This document shows positions 44,781 through 53,857 of a stretch of DNA of 64,000 nt, piece after piece (positions within the stretch are counted from its first letter, which is position 1; each line of letters starts with the position of its first letter). The notes under the pieces are model-generated. The model saw only the letters and a list, made by a program, of their open reading frames with translations, did no database searches and was not told where the DNA came from. Position numbers and translations under genes: made by a program. This stretch comes from Elephas maximus indicus (taxonomy: Eukaryota > Chordata > Mammalia > Proboscidea > Elephantidae): assembly GCF_024166365.1 (NCBI RefSeq), contig NC_064830.1, forward strand, positions 89,582,968 through 89,646,967, given 5' to 3'.

Positions 44781-45270
44781 AAAAAAATTGGATACTGTAG
44801 TGTACCTGTATTGACTAAATAGCCAAGATACTGTACACACAGCACACAGTACTGTACCATCATATGCTTGGCAGTGCGATCATTTTTGCATACAAGACAT
44901 GAAATAACGTATGTTGCATGCAGGATGCTGTTGTAATTGCTATGTCCACTTACATTTGCTATGTCCTATTCTCTGACCAGGATTTCTGAACTCTATTATA
45001 ACCTTATGGGACCACAGTCAGACATTGCCTGAACAGATGTTATGTGGTGCATGACCATACATAGATACAGTTAAAAAAAAAGGAAGAAAAAGGCAAGGTA
45101 GTGATGTATCCAGATTTGCTATAAAGACCACCCTGGCAAGAGGAAGGGGCAGCTATTGCAATAGTTAAGTGCTAGGAAGGGCCTGAAATAGGGACGTGGC
45201 CATGGGGAGAGAGAACTTAATGACTACTTGGAGATGTTTGTGAAGGGGAGTAAGTACACAGCAGAACGCG

Positions 45271-45735
45271 GTATGTATTAGTTTCCTATTGCTCCCAGAA
45301 CAAATTGCCAAAAACTTAGTGGCTTAAGACATCACGAATTTATTATCTTACAGCTCTAGAGGACAGAAAAGTAGGCTAAAACTGTGTTAGTGGGGCTGCA
45401 TTTCCTCCTGGAGGCTCTAGAGAAGAATCAGTGTTTTGATTTTTCCTTTTCCAGCTTCTACAGGCCACCTGGTGGTCTTGGCTTGTGGTCTCTTCCTCCA
45501 TTTTCAAATCTCTCTTACTCTGACCCTCCTGGTTCCCTTTCACTTAAAAGACTTCTTGTGACTACCTTGGGCCCACCTGGGTAATCAAGGATAATCTTCC
45601 CATCTCAAAATCCTTAATGTAATCACATCTGCAAAGTCCTTCTCACCAAATAAGGTAACATATTCACAGGTTCCAAGGTCTAGGACCTAAGACATCTTTG
45701 GGGGGACGGGGTTCACTATTCTATCTACCACAGGG
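45271..45735 (-). mobile_element. MaLR-type (MLT-like) LTR
   Basis: TATTAGTTTCCTATTGCTCCCAGAACAAATTGCC, AACTTAGTGGCTTAAGACATCACGAATTTATTATCTTACAG and a terminus TTCACTATTCTATCTACCACA. An older mammalian LTR class than family A, with a similar plan. Confidence 0.75.
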
Positions 45736-46085
45736 TGTCATCAGTGAGGTGAACACATACGGCTGTGAGGGGAAGGTGAGGTCAGCTTTGGATGAGTCTG
45801 AGGACATCCAGGGGGAACTGCTTGCCCCCTTGGCTTTCATCCATTCACCAAATACTAAGCACCTACAGTAGCCAGGTGTAAAGGTGAACACTGAATTTGA
45901 CTGGTTCTAAGATACCTTCTTTTCACTTTTGAACACCTTTGAAATCAGGATACATCTTTTAATCAACAGCACTTTACAAGCGTAACTGGCAGATTTTTTC
46001 TTTCCCAGTGATAGGAAAGATACTGTGCATTTTAGAACTGATAGTATGTTGGAGTCAGGGAAATTCAGGCCTTGGCTGCATTGTC
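45736..46085. other. Non-coding sequence with no recognised feature
   Basis: No repeat or exon that I can name. A short minus frame at 45907-46110 shows no motif. Confidence 0.35.
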
Positions 46086-46254
46086 CAAACCAAACCTGTT
46101 GTAGGCTCATAGCAACCCCTTTAGGAGTGTAGGGTTTCCAAGGCTGTAAATCTTCACAGAAGCAGACTGCTACATCTGTCTCCCACAGAGCAGCTGGTGG
46201 GTTCGAACTGCAGACCTTTCAGTTAGCTTTAACCACTGCACCACCAGGGCTCCC
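46086..46254 (-). repeat. Afrotherian tRNA-derived SINE (subtype with AATCTTCACAGAAGCAGA)
   Basis: CCAAACCAAACCTGTTGTAGGCTC to GGGTTCGAACTGCAGACC and CCACTGCACCACCAGGGCTCC. Confidence 0.85.
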
Positions 46255-46550
46255 CCTAGGGCTTGCACTACAAAAAAATGCACTACAGGGACTAATTATT
46301 GTCGAAGTTGGAGGCCTCAGTAGAACACAAGTACCTCACCTCACTCCCACGTCTTTCCTAGTTCCTAGCCTGGCTTCCTCCACTCTGAAGGCTCCCACAT
46401 GTCCCAGGGATCTGGTGCTCAGATTCCCTTTAAGGGATTCCTTCTCCTCACCAGAGGCCTGGCCACACACATGCTCAGCTCTGCAATCACAGCAGGGTCC
46501 AGGAACCAGACCCCTCTCCCCAGTGTAACCTGTCACAAGAGTCAGGCCCA
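46255..46550. other. Sequence with no recognised feature
   Basis: Just under 300 bases without a repeat or exon that I can name. The minus frame 46336-46551 has no known motif. Confidence 0.35.
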
Positions 46551-46670
46551 ATGAGTCTCAACCTGGTTATACATTGGAAACACCTGGGGACCTTTTAAAA
46601 ACCCAGACACCCAAGCCACAATCTAAACCACCTCATTCAGAATCTCCGAGTAGGATTACTTAAAGTTCCC
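46551..46670 (+). mobile_element. MER5-type hAT DNA transposon remnant
   Basis: GAGTCTCAACCTGGTTATACATTGGAAACACCTGGGGACCTTTTAAAAA, then CATTCAGAATCTCCGAGTAGG, the recognisable MER5A pattern. Confidence 0.7.
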
Positions 46671-46880
46671 TAGGTGAGTCTTTGTGGTGCACTGGTTAAG
46701 TGCTCAGCTGCTAACCAAGAGGTAAGTAGTCTGAACCCACCAGCTACTCTGTAGAAGAAGGATGTGGCAGTGTGTTTCCACAAAGATTACAGCCTTGGAA
46801 ACCCTATGGGGCAGCTCCATACTCTCTTATAGGGTTGCTGTGAGTTGGAACCAACTCAACAGCAATGGGTTTTAGGTGTA
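46671..46880 (+). repeat. Afrotherian tRNA-derived SINE, long subtype
   Basis: AGTCTTTGTGGTGCACTGGTTAAGTGC, CAAAGATTACAGCCTTGGAAACCC and GGGTTGCTGTGAGTTGGAACCAACTCAACAGCAATGGG. Confidence 0.85.
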
Positions 46881-47615
46881 TCCAATGGGGAGCCAAGGTT
46901 GAAAAGTGGGGGAATCCACCTAACTTGATGCAAGTAAGGCGAGGCATAAGGCAGCCTTTGGCAGGGCGGGGGTTCAGACTACACAATTATACCTGTTTAT
47001 CCTCCCCACCAAATTCTGAATTTCTCTTATGGGAGCAGCTGAGCCATCCAAGTTCCCTCAAGACACTAACTCTGTGCTAGACACATTGTGGGAACCCAGG
47101 AAATGCAGGGCCTCAAGGCCAGGCAGAAAAGGTCCAGTGCCAGTAACAGGTCTAGGAGGGGAGCCCACTCATTTGCTGTGTAACCAGTCCTGATTGGCTG
47201 GCCAGTCCTCTGATTCACTGTGGGATCTCCAGTGAGTCACTGCCCCTCTCTGCGCCTGTATAGGTGGCCTTGAAGGGCCCTTCAAGGGCCAACACTGAGG
47301 TTGCACTTAACCTAAGGACCATAAGGAGTTACGAGAACTGCTGCAAAGAATAGAGGAAGAACTAGAGAAGGGAAAAATACTGGCTTCCAGAATCTTAGGG
47401 GTCTTGGATGATTTCGGCTCATCCCTCCCATATCTGTTCAACTTCTAAGGAGCTTGAGACAGTGGGGAACCAGTGACTCAAAGGTTTCCTGCTCGCCCCC
47501 AACAGGGTCCCAGTCTTCCAGGTGTCCCAGCCCTTCCAGGCCTAAAATCTCTACTCCTGAGACTTTATCTCCAGCTGGCCACCAAGGATTGAGAATCTAA
47601 TGTCCTAAAGGTTAA
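46881..47615. other. Non-coding sequence with no recognised feature
   Basis: Low-repeat sequence between two SINEs and about 1.3 kb downstream of CD2BP2. The direct repeat GAAGGGCCCTTCAAGGGCC near 47272 is a small palindrome. No exon supported. Confidence 0.35.
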
Positions 47616-47836
47616 CAAGTAGCCCTGGTGGAACAGTGGTTAAAGCGCTCGGCTGCTAAAAGAAAGGTCTGCAGTTCAAACCCACCAGCCACTTTGCAGG
47701 AGAAAAGATATGGCAGTCTGCTTCTGTGAAGATTTACAGCCTGGGAAACCGTATTAGGCAGTTCTATTCTGTTCTAGTGGGTCACTATGAGTTGGAATCA
47801 ACTGGATGGCCGTGGGTTTGGGTTGGTTTGGTTCTT
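47616..47836 (+). repeat. Afrotherian tRNA-derived SINE, long subtype
   Basis: TAGCCCTGGTGGAACAGTGGTTAAAGCG, GGTCTGCAGTTCAAACCC, GAAGATTTACAGCCTGGGAAACC and GTCACTATGAGTTGGAATCAACTGGATGGC. Confidence 0.85.
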
Positions 47837-48136
47837 AGGCTAACAACCTAAGAACACTGAACGGGAAGCCCAAAGGAGACTGGAAAATAGTGTAACTGAT
47901 GGATTTTCAGATGGCAAGCAGAGTCCAAGTGGAGAGGCCGCAGGATGTTGACAGGCCCAGGCCCTAGTCCCTGAGAACAAAGGTGAGGTGGTTCAAGAGA
48001 CCAGAGAGAAACTCCCAAGGAGCAACTTTATGGGAAGAAACACCCAAAGGAGCAAGGCAAGTGCAAAGGGATTGTGGAGAAGGCCCCCGGCTTCTGGTCC
48101 CAGCATAGCCAAGGCCCCAATACACAACTAAAGGCT

Positions 48137-48142
48137 TTTATT
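48137..48142 (-). terminator. CD2BP2: CD2BP2 poly(A) signal (AATAAA)
   Basis: Plus TTTATT reads AATAAA on the minus strand, about 100 bases after the CD2BP2 stop codon. The 3' UTR would therefore be short, ending near 48115-48125. Confidence 0.75.
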
Positions 48143-48244
48143 CGGAAAGAAGCAGCCCCCAGTGTCCTCACTTCCTGAGACAGCTGGAGCCTCCCCCACA
48201 GAGTCCAAGAAAGAAGGGGCCACTAAACTCGGCCCTCAGTGGGC

Positions 48245-48355
48245 TCAGGTGTAGAGGTCAAAGTCAATCCGTTTGGAGTTGTAGAACTGACCACCAGGGG
48301 GGTCCAGCTTCCGGCAATACACACCATCAGGGAAGTAGCCTTCATTCACCCAGGT
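48245..48355 (-). CDS. CD2BP2: CD2BP2 coding exon 6 (GYF end, stop)
   Basis: After the acceptor CCCTGCAG it encodes [18 protein letters not shown] and ends FDLYT, TGA at 48245-48247. It holds the W309 and GYF triplet of the domain. Confidence 0.95.
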   Translation of the reverse strand, partial: TWVNEGYFPDGVYCRKLDPPGGQFYNSKRIDFDLYT

Positions 48356-49923
48356 CTGCAGGGAGAGAGGGCAGAGCTAGGGGAGGAGCTGTGGAGGTGG
48401 GGGATGGGAAGCACAAGGCAGAACTAGGTAGAAAAGGACTTACCTGCATCTGGGCACTGGTAAAGGGCCCATATAGCTCAGCATCCCGTGTGTTCTCCCA
48501 TTTGTATTCCCACATCACATCCACTAGACCATCCCCTGGCGACTCTGCTTCTAAAATAAGAGGAAAAGCAATCTGGGCCTCAACCACCATGCCTTCTGCC
48601 CACAACACCCCTCTTCTGCCCTCCAAGCTTACCTCCTCTTTGGGCAGGGGTTGGGCTCTCCAGCTCCTCCTCTGCTACTTCCTCAGCAAACATGTCCAGA
48701 GAGGGTGGGGGTGCAGGGTCATGGGATCCCTGGGTCCGGCACCCCAGCCCCTTCAGCCGCATGGCCAACCGTTCCCGAGTCTCCTGGTACACACCAAGGT
48801 TGCCCCGGGCCACCATTTGGTCGGCCAACCCTGAGAGCCGGTCTAGGCGCTGTGGGGAGCTGGGCCGCCCAGGCCCTTTGCTGTCCCCTTTGCCTCCGCC
48901 TCGGGCCCCCAGACGCCTCAATGCCCCAGCAACTGTCTCCCTCGGCAACAGCAGCTCCAGAAGGCCCTCCAGAAGGGCTTGGGCACTCATCGGTGTCTGG
49001 CCCAGGCTGTTCTCCTCCTCTGAGTCTGACGTCTGATGCTGATCAGGTGGTTGCTCCCTAATCTTTACCTGTAAATATGAAGACAGAAAAGTTATTCCCT
49101 ACAAATTGCCAGCAGGGCTCAGACTGCACATTTTCTGCCCACAGACCCCAGTCATGCCAGCCCCTGGGCCACACCCAATCAATGTTATCCAGCCAGTTGT
49201 CTCGGATCTGAGCATCCCGGTTCAAGAAGTAGTTGCCATCGGCATCAAAGCGGCCTTCCTCCATCTCTTCCTGTAGGTTGAAGGGTGTGATCCGCACACC
49301 TCCCTCGCTGGGGAGTGTGGCTGCTTCCTGACCTGCACCAAAGACACACATGCTCCATGCTAGGTGTGCAAAAAGAGGCAGTGGCCAAAAAAAAAAAAAA
49401 AAAGGCAGGAGCCTCCCTTGTCCCACAGCCCCAGAAGCCCCTCCTTGTCCCTCTGGCTGAGTCACATCTTCAGTATAACTCACCCTCCACATCTTCTGAA
49501 GCCAGGATGTCGTATTTGCTGGACCCCTCCTCATCGTCATCCTCCTCATCGCTGTCCAAAGAGTGTTTACCTTTGAAGCGGCTCCCAGGACCCCCTGCCC
49601 CAGCCACAGGATCCACCAGCTATGAGCAAGAATCAGCAAATCAAGAGATGCGGGATATTGGCTACTCCCCAAAATACTCCAGGATTTGGACCCAAACTGA
49701 AAATTCTTCAAAGTCATTCCTCAGAGAATATTCGAAAACCAACCCACTTTTTGTGTCCTCAGCTTTATTTCTCTTTCAGTTTCTAGCTTCTCTTTTCTCC
49801 CCTCACTCGTCCCAGAACACAGGAGTCTGGCCCCCTCACCTTCTTCTTGGGGACACTGATTTCACTCTCATCATCATCATCATCATCTCCCACGCCCTGG
49901 AAAGTCACTTTCCTCTTTGGCAT
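48245..49923 (-). CDS. CD2BP2: CD2 cytoplasmic tail-binding protein 2 (U5 snRNP 52K protein), six coding exons
   Basis: A GYF-domain adaptor. In the nucleus it belongs to the U5 snRNP, and its GYF domain binds PPPPGHR-like proline-rich tails, as in CD2. Coding exons are 49840-49923, 49484-49619, 49175-49332, 48633-49068, 48444-48550 and 48245-48355, all with GT/AG borders, giving 1032 nt and 343 aa against 341 in human. The start [10 protein letters not shown] is basic. An aspartate run and a [10 protein letters not shown] stretch make the N-terminus acidic. The GYF domain fills about residues 283-340, with W285, Y287, G299-P300-F301, M306, W309 and G313-Y314-F315 all present. No frame break, so the gene looks functional. 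It lies tail-to-repeats on the left and shares an intergenic region of under 3 kb with TBC1D10B on the right. Confidence 0.97.
48444..48550 (-). CDS. CD2BP2: CD2BP2 coding exon 5 (GYF start)
   Basis: Acceptor TTATTTTAG and donor CAG|GTAAGT. Encodes [19 protein letters not shown] and [10 protein letters not shown], the ligand-binding bulge of the GYF fold. Begins in phase 1. Confidence 0.95.
48633..49068 (-). CDS. CD2BP2: CD2BP2 coding exon 4
   Basis: Acceptor ATTTACAG and donor GGAG|GTAAGC. Encodes about 145 residues from VKIREQPP, an acidic SDSEEEN motif, a helical stretch [20 protein letters not shown] and [11 protein letters not shown]. This middle region is less characterised than the GYF domain. 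Confidence 0.95.
49175..49332 (-). CDS. CD2BP2: CD2BP2 coding exon 3
   Basis: Acceptor TTGGTGCAG. The donor is a weaker TGG|GTGTGG. Encodes [20 protein letters not shown] and [19 protein letters not shown], the conserved block preceding the helical segment. The choice of donor rests on codon phase with exon 4. Confidence 0.92.
49484..49619 (-). CDS. CD2BP2: CD2BP2 coding exon 2
   Basis: Acceptor GCTCATAG and donor GGAGG|GTGAGT. Encodes [20 protein letters not shown] and an acidic [17 protein letters not shown] stretch. Confidence 0.95.
49840..49923 (-). CDS. CD2BP2: CD2BP2 coding exon 1 with start codon
   Basis: ATG at 49921-49923, [13 protein letters not shown] followed by six consecutive Asp in total, ending PKKK at the donor AAG|GTGAGG. 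The GAT repeat encoding the Asp run is a small length-variable tract. Confidence 0.95.
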
Positions 49924-50199
49924 GACGGGGCAGAGAAGGCTTCTCTAAACTGTGCTGAGAGAAAGCAGGCGAGGTAAGAGAACTGGAGGGGCGAGGAGGG
50001 GACTCAGGCGAGAGAGCCCCGCTCCCACCCCCACAACAAACATTTCACCAGGTACATCCTGTTCGGGAGGGGAGGGAGCACAGGATGAGTCCGAAAAGGG
50101 AGCTGGCAGCCAGGCAACTCCCTTGGTTCGGGATTCCAGAGGGTGCTGGAACCGGAAGAGAGGGTATCTCCCCATGGTATTCCCACCTTTAACGAAGAG

Positions 50200-50700
50200 G
50201 CAACCGGCTCTCCCACGTGACCACCCCCTCCCCGGCTCCCGCAGTCCTAGGCACGGCGGCACTCTGGGGGCTGACAGCTGGCCCCTCAGGGTCCCCAGAG
50301 CCCGCGGGGCCCACGCAGCCCCAGGATCTGGAGCCCTGGCCGCCCCACTCCTCCTAGCGCCCAAACTCCCAACCCCGCGGGGAGACCTCCAACTGCCGGT
50401 GCTATGTATACAAACTAGAGGGGCTGCAAAGCCAGGGGAGACTCAGGAAGTCCCACTGGCGCGCGCTCACCTGGGGCTCCAGGGGAGACGGGGGAAGAAA
50501 AAAAGAGATGCTTTCGCTAGGGATATATCCGGGGCGCCTGACCGCCATCACCCGGAAGAGAACTGCCGAAGGCGCCAGGGAAGCTGGAAGTGACTTCACT
50601 CCGGTTAGAGAACTAACTGAAAGAGCGGGCGGAAGTATGCAATGAGCGAGGGACGACCTGCCAGAAGTGACGTAAACTGGCGAAATGACAAAAAGGGATC
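50200..50700. promoter_or_regulatory. CD2BP2: CpG-rich promoter of CD2BP2
   Basis: CpG-dense, TATA-poor sequence with ETS-like CCGGAAG at 50552-50558 and GCGGAAGT at 50629-50636, plus a CRE-like TGACGTAA at 50668-50675. This arrangement is typical of housekeeping, often bidirectional, promoters. Confidence 0.6.
50471..50600 (-). other. CD2BP2: Probable CD2BP2 5' non-coding exon
   Basis: On the minus strand GGAGCCCCAG|GTGAGCGCGC at 50471 is a strong donor. A matching acceptor, CTTTCTCTCAG, lies at 49955, 32 bases before the ATG. The transcription start is estimated, not seen. Confidence 0.55.
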
Positions 50701-51590
50701 GTATGACCGCTTAGACTCGGATCCGGCGAGGGAGGTGGTGTGGATCCCCTCAGGCAGCAGTAGAGGTTTTGGGGAGAAAGTGGAGTGCGCTCTAATTCAA
50801 GGGGCGCCCAGAGTCAGCATGGAGGGGCAGAGTCCGAGCAGGTCCAGTACATTCCTAGCCGGTTACCTTTTCAGGGTTCGATCACCCTTTTTCCACAGCT
50901 AGCTAAGGGCTCTACGCCCACCATCTGAGGAGAAATCATCCCTGCCCACTCCCAGCTGTCTGCTCCGTTCTTAGTGTCAAGAGACGGAGCCTTTTCTCTG
51001 GGGAAGCCTGCTCGACTCTTCTGATGGCCCACTTTGTGGCCCCTGACCACTCCTAGGTCTCTCAAACACCGAGCTCCCTTTAGGCCCCAAGGGAAGTCAT
51101 TTGCTCCACACCTACCCCCAGAACGGCTCCTGGTTTCTCAGGTGGGAAAGCCACCAACAGGAGAGGTAGCCAAGTACCCAGGCCAGAGGCCTCTCCTGTC
51201 CCTCTCAGGTAGGCCTGCAAAAGGGTAGCAGTACCTCTCTCGAAGTGCAGCGCAGGATAAAGCCCCCACCCTTAGCAAACAAAGCCCAGGTGCTGGGAGC
51301 TTGGCCCAAGGGGGTGGGGTTGGGAGGTGGGAGGAGTGGGTCCCATTACTGTGGTAAAGAGGTCCCAAACTCTAGTGGACACTCAGGAGCTTGAATCCCA
51401 CTAGGCTAGTGCTCAGAAGCCTGCTGAAGCCAGAGGACACCAGCAGGGGGCACCTAGGGCGACCATCTGGCCCCTCCTCTCTCCCGCTCCCTGGATTAAA
51501 CCACCGTGAAACCTCACCTAGAGTCTGTTTTATTCTGGGGGTCAGAGCACAGGTCCCAGATCGGGATGGCTTCTTGCTAAAGAATGGGGT
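50701..51590. other. Intergenic region between CD2BP2 and TBC1D10B
   Basis: Moderately GC-rich, no named repeat and no supported exon. A minus-strand AATAAA (plus TTTATT at 51530-51535) is a possible distal poly(A) signal for TBC1D10B. Confidence 0.4.
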
Positions 51591-51629
51591 CCAAAACACC
51601 AGCTACCAGTGCTGCTGTTCCTCCTCCAT

Positions 51630-52188
51630 GGAAACCTACCTGGAGCACCAGGCAGACAGCACACACCTAAGCCTCGTCCTGTTGGAGAACTGCCAGGTGG
51701 AGCCACACCTTGGAGCCGTGGAATCCAACATGGAATCCTACACCTTTAAGGTTCTGACCCCTGAGGTGGAGGGCACAGAGGGTGGCATGGACCTATCAGC
51801 TGGCTACAGAAAACCAAGAGCTGGAGGGCCTGGCATGGGCACTGGCCAGAGTGAGCTGGAGCCGGCTGGCAGCACTGCTACCCTCTCTGGAGTCCCCAGT
51901 ACAGGAAAGTGTGCCAGGCGACTGGCCAGGAGCCCAGCTCACTCTCAGAGAGCTGTGGCTTTCTAGCCACCCTCACTCAGTACCCCCTCAGGCTTCTAGG
52001 AGCTGCATGAGTGCTTTAGGAAGGAGATCTGGGTGCTGCAGGAAAAGCGTAGAGGGCTCCAGACCAGTGACAATGGAGAGAGCAAATTCCAGGCAAAGCT
52101 GAGGCAGGAGCTCAACCAGTTTGTTGATGAGCGACTGAGATGGACCAAAGGCCAAGAGGCACCTGCCAAGACCAGCAGACTGCTTTGA
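51630..52188 (+). pseudogene. Unidentified coiled-coil-like coding remnant
   Basis: Plus-strand sequence that looks coding but is not one clean gene. Around 51800 one frame reads QLATENQELEGLAWAL. After a good acceptor (CCCCTCAGGCTTCTAG) at about 52001 another reads ELHECFRKEIWVLQEKRR and then FQAKLRQELNQFVDERLR, with heptad-like leucines and charge. It stops at TTGCTTTGATAG near 52188. An upstream frame from ATG 51630 begins METYLEHQADSTHLSLVLLE. An AATAAA on the same strand lies at 52551. I do not recognise the family. It could be a decayed gene, a retained exon pair of an unannotated gene or chance. Confidence 0.35.
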
Positions 52189-52239
52189 TAGAGACCCAGG
52201 TCCTGTCTGTCTTCCCTTCCTCCCTAGCCATTACCCCCA

Positions 52240-53137
52240 CACCTCCTTCATCAAAAAACAAGGCAGAAGACAAGCCCAGGTACAACAGCAGGTTCTTTTC
52301 CGGTTCCTCAAAGCGCCACACGCACAGGGCGGGGGCAGGGACAGAAGAAAATGTAAACATAGGGTTCCACCCCTGGACCTCAAGGGAAGACTCCTCTGAT
52401 AGGGGATGGAAGGAAACAAGGTGAAAGGTAGGGGCCCTCGTGAGACAAAGCAGGGGAGGCCTGAGAACACAGAGGAGGGAGAGCATGAGGGCAGGGGTGG
52501 GGAGGTGGGGGACATTTCCTGTTCCAGTGCATGTCCCCTTAAATAAACTGGGACACGAGCATTGTGGAAGGAGAACCGAAGAGCAGAAGATGGAGTGAGC
52601 ATTCCCCCCCCAGGCTGGCCAGGTCCTCTGTACATAATTATAACAGAGATGTCCAGAAATAGATCAAGGAGAACCTTGGCCCCCAGCCAAGAAGTGGGGA
52701 CTGGCAGGACTGGAGGAAGGAAAAGGGAACCCAGCTCCACCTCATAGGTAAGGGAAGCCACTGGAGTGTAAGAATCTGAAAACTGCAGACTCCCATCACC
52801 AAGAGTCACCCCCGTAATGACAAGAAATCAACCAGGACAGCACCGGGGAGGGGGACCCCACAGGGAGTTGGGGCAGGAGTGACAGAGACCCTGGCTGGGT
52901 CTGTCTGGAGGTAAGGGGCTCCAGATTTGCTCCTGGCTGCCTCAGGGAAATGCAGCTGCCCCATGCACTCTGTCTTGGCTGTGTAGGATCAGCAGCTGGC
53001 ATGAGGAGATAGGGTATCAAGCCACCTTCCTCTGAGAAGGACGGCCTACCAAGGGGGCTGGGGGCAGCAGCCCAGGCCAGGCCTGCTCTTGGCTGAGGGG
53101 AAAAGGGGGGCCATGCAGTCCAGCCCCAGGGCAGAGG
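52240..53137 (-). other. TBC1D10B: Probable TBC1D10B 3' UTR
   Basis: Sequence following the stop codon at 53138. It includes an AT-rich TGTACATAATTATAACAG patch at about 52629. No canonical AATAAA is present on the minus strand in this interval, so the 3' end is uncertain. It may use a variant signal or the AATAAA at 51530-51535. Confidence 0.45.
52551..52556 (+). terminator. Plus-strand AATAAA downstream of the coiled-coil remnant
   Basis: CCTTAAATAAACTGGG is a canonical poly(A) signal on the plus strand, about 370 bases after the remnant's stop. It lies inside what would be the TBC1D10B 3' UTR on the other strand. Confidence 0.35.
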
Positions 53138-53857
53138 TCAGAAGTACGCATCCTGCCGGGCCTCAGATGCCAAGGACCTGTCCCCACCATCCTGAGGGGC
53201 TGGGGGCCCATCTGCCTTTCGACGCAGCGAAAGCTTCCGGCCTTGGGCCTTCTTCTCCTGCTTCTGCCGTTCCTTCTCCTGCTTCTGCCGTTCCTTCTCC
53301 AGCTTCTGCCGCTCCTTCTCCTGTTTCTGCTGCTCCTTCTCCTGCTCTTTTTCCCACTTCTGCCGCTCCTTCTCCTGCTTCTCCCGCTCTTTCTCCTGTT
53401 TCTGCCGCTCCTTCTCACTCTCCTTTTCCTGTTTCTGCCGCTCCTTCTCACTCTCCTTTTCCTGTTTCTGCCGCTCTTTCTCCTGCCTCCGGGCTTCCTT
53501 GCTGGTACCCAAGGGGGTGCTGTTGCCAGTAGGTGAGGGAAGGGATGGATGCAGTCCCTCAGCAGTGACCATAGGCCCTGGGGCAGGCCCAGCACTGGCC
53601 CTTCGGGCAGGAGGGGGTGGAGAGGGCGCCCCACCACCTAACCGGGAGCCTCGGCTCTTGAGGCCAGGGAGGCTGAGGAGGCTGGAAGAGGGGCCCAGAG
53701 GTGGCTGCTGCCGTCGCCGCTCTTCATGGATGGCCCGGGAGCCATGTAATCTCCGTGAGGGCCGATACTGCAGCTCCCCCCGGGTTTCCCGCCACTTCTT
53801 GAGCTGCGCTGCGTTTTCTCGCTCAATCAGTGCCTCTGTCACTGGGAGGTTGGTCAC
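53138..53857 (-). CDS. TBC1D10B: TBC1D10B coding exon 9 (C-terminus)
   Basis: Begins [18 protein letters not shown] after acceptor TTTCTAG and encodes 239 residues to DAYF. It contains the KERQKQEKE-type low-complexity helix. On the plus strand this tract produces spurious proline/serine and leucine frames. Confidence 0.95.
   Translation of the reverse strand: MTNLPVTEALIERENAAQLKKWRETRGELQYRPSRRLHGSRAIHEERRRQQPPLGPSSSLLSLPGLKSRGSRLGGGAPSPPPPARRASAGPAPGPMVTAEGLHPSLPSPTGNSTPLGTSKEARRQEKERQKQEKESEKERQKQEKESEKERQKQEKEREKQEKERQKWEKEQEKEQQKQEKERQKLEKERQKQEKERQKQEKKAQGRKLSLRRKADGPPAPQDGGDRSLASEARQDAYF

Larger units (their letters stand above)
42941..45066. mobile_element. DNA transposon split by nested insertions
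   Basis: Left end CAGTCATGCATCACTTAACATCC and right end ATGTGGTGCATGACCATAC pair as inverted repeats, matching the ends of 6151-6690. The stretch 43020-44985 between them is occupied by another DNA element, a family B element and a family D retroposon. Confidence 0.6.

Noticed and set aside
49315-49977. 220-codon plus-strand open frame
   Set aside because: It lies antisense to CD2BP2 exons 1-3, and its low-complexity stretches are complements of the poly-A tract and the Asp/Glu codons. The minus strand is clearly the coding one.
53089-53532. 147-codon plus-strand Pro/Ser/Ala repeat frame
   Set aside because: It is the complement of the Lys/Glu/Gln repeat of TBC1D10B exon 9, as is the leucine-rich frame at 53243-53536.
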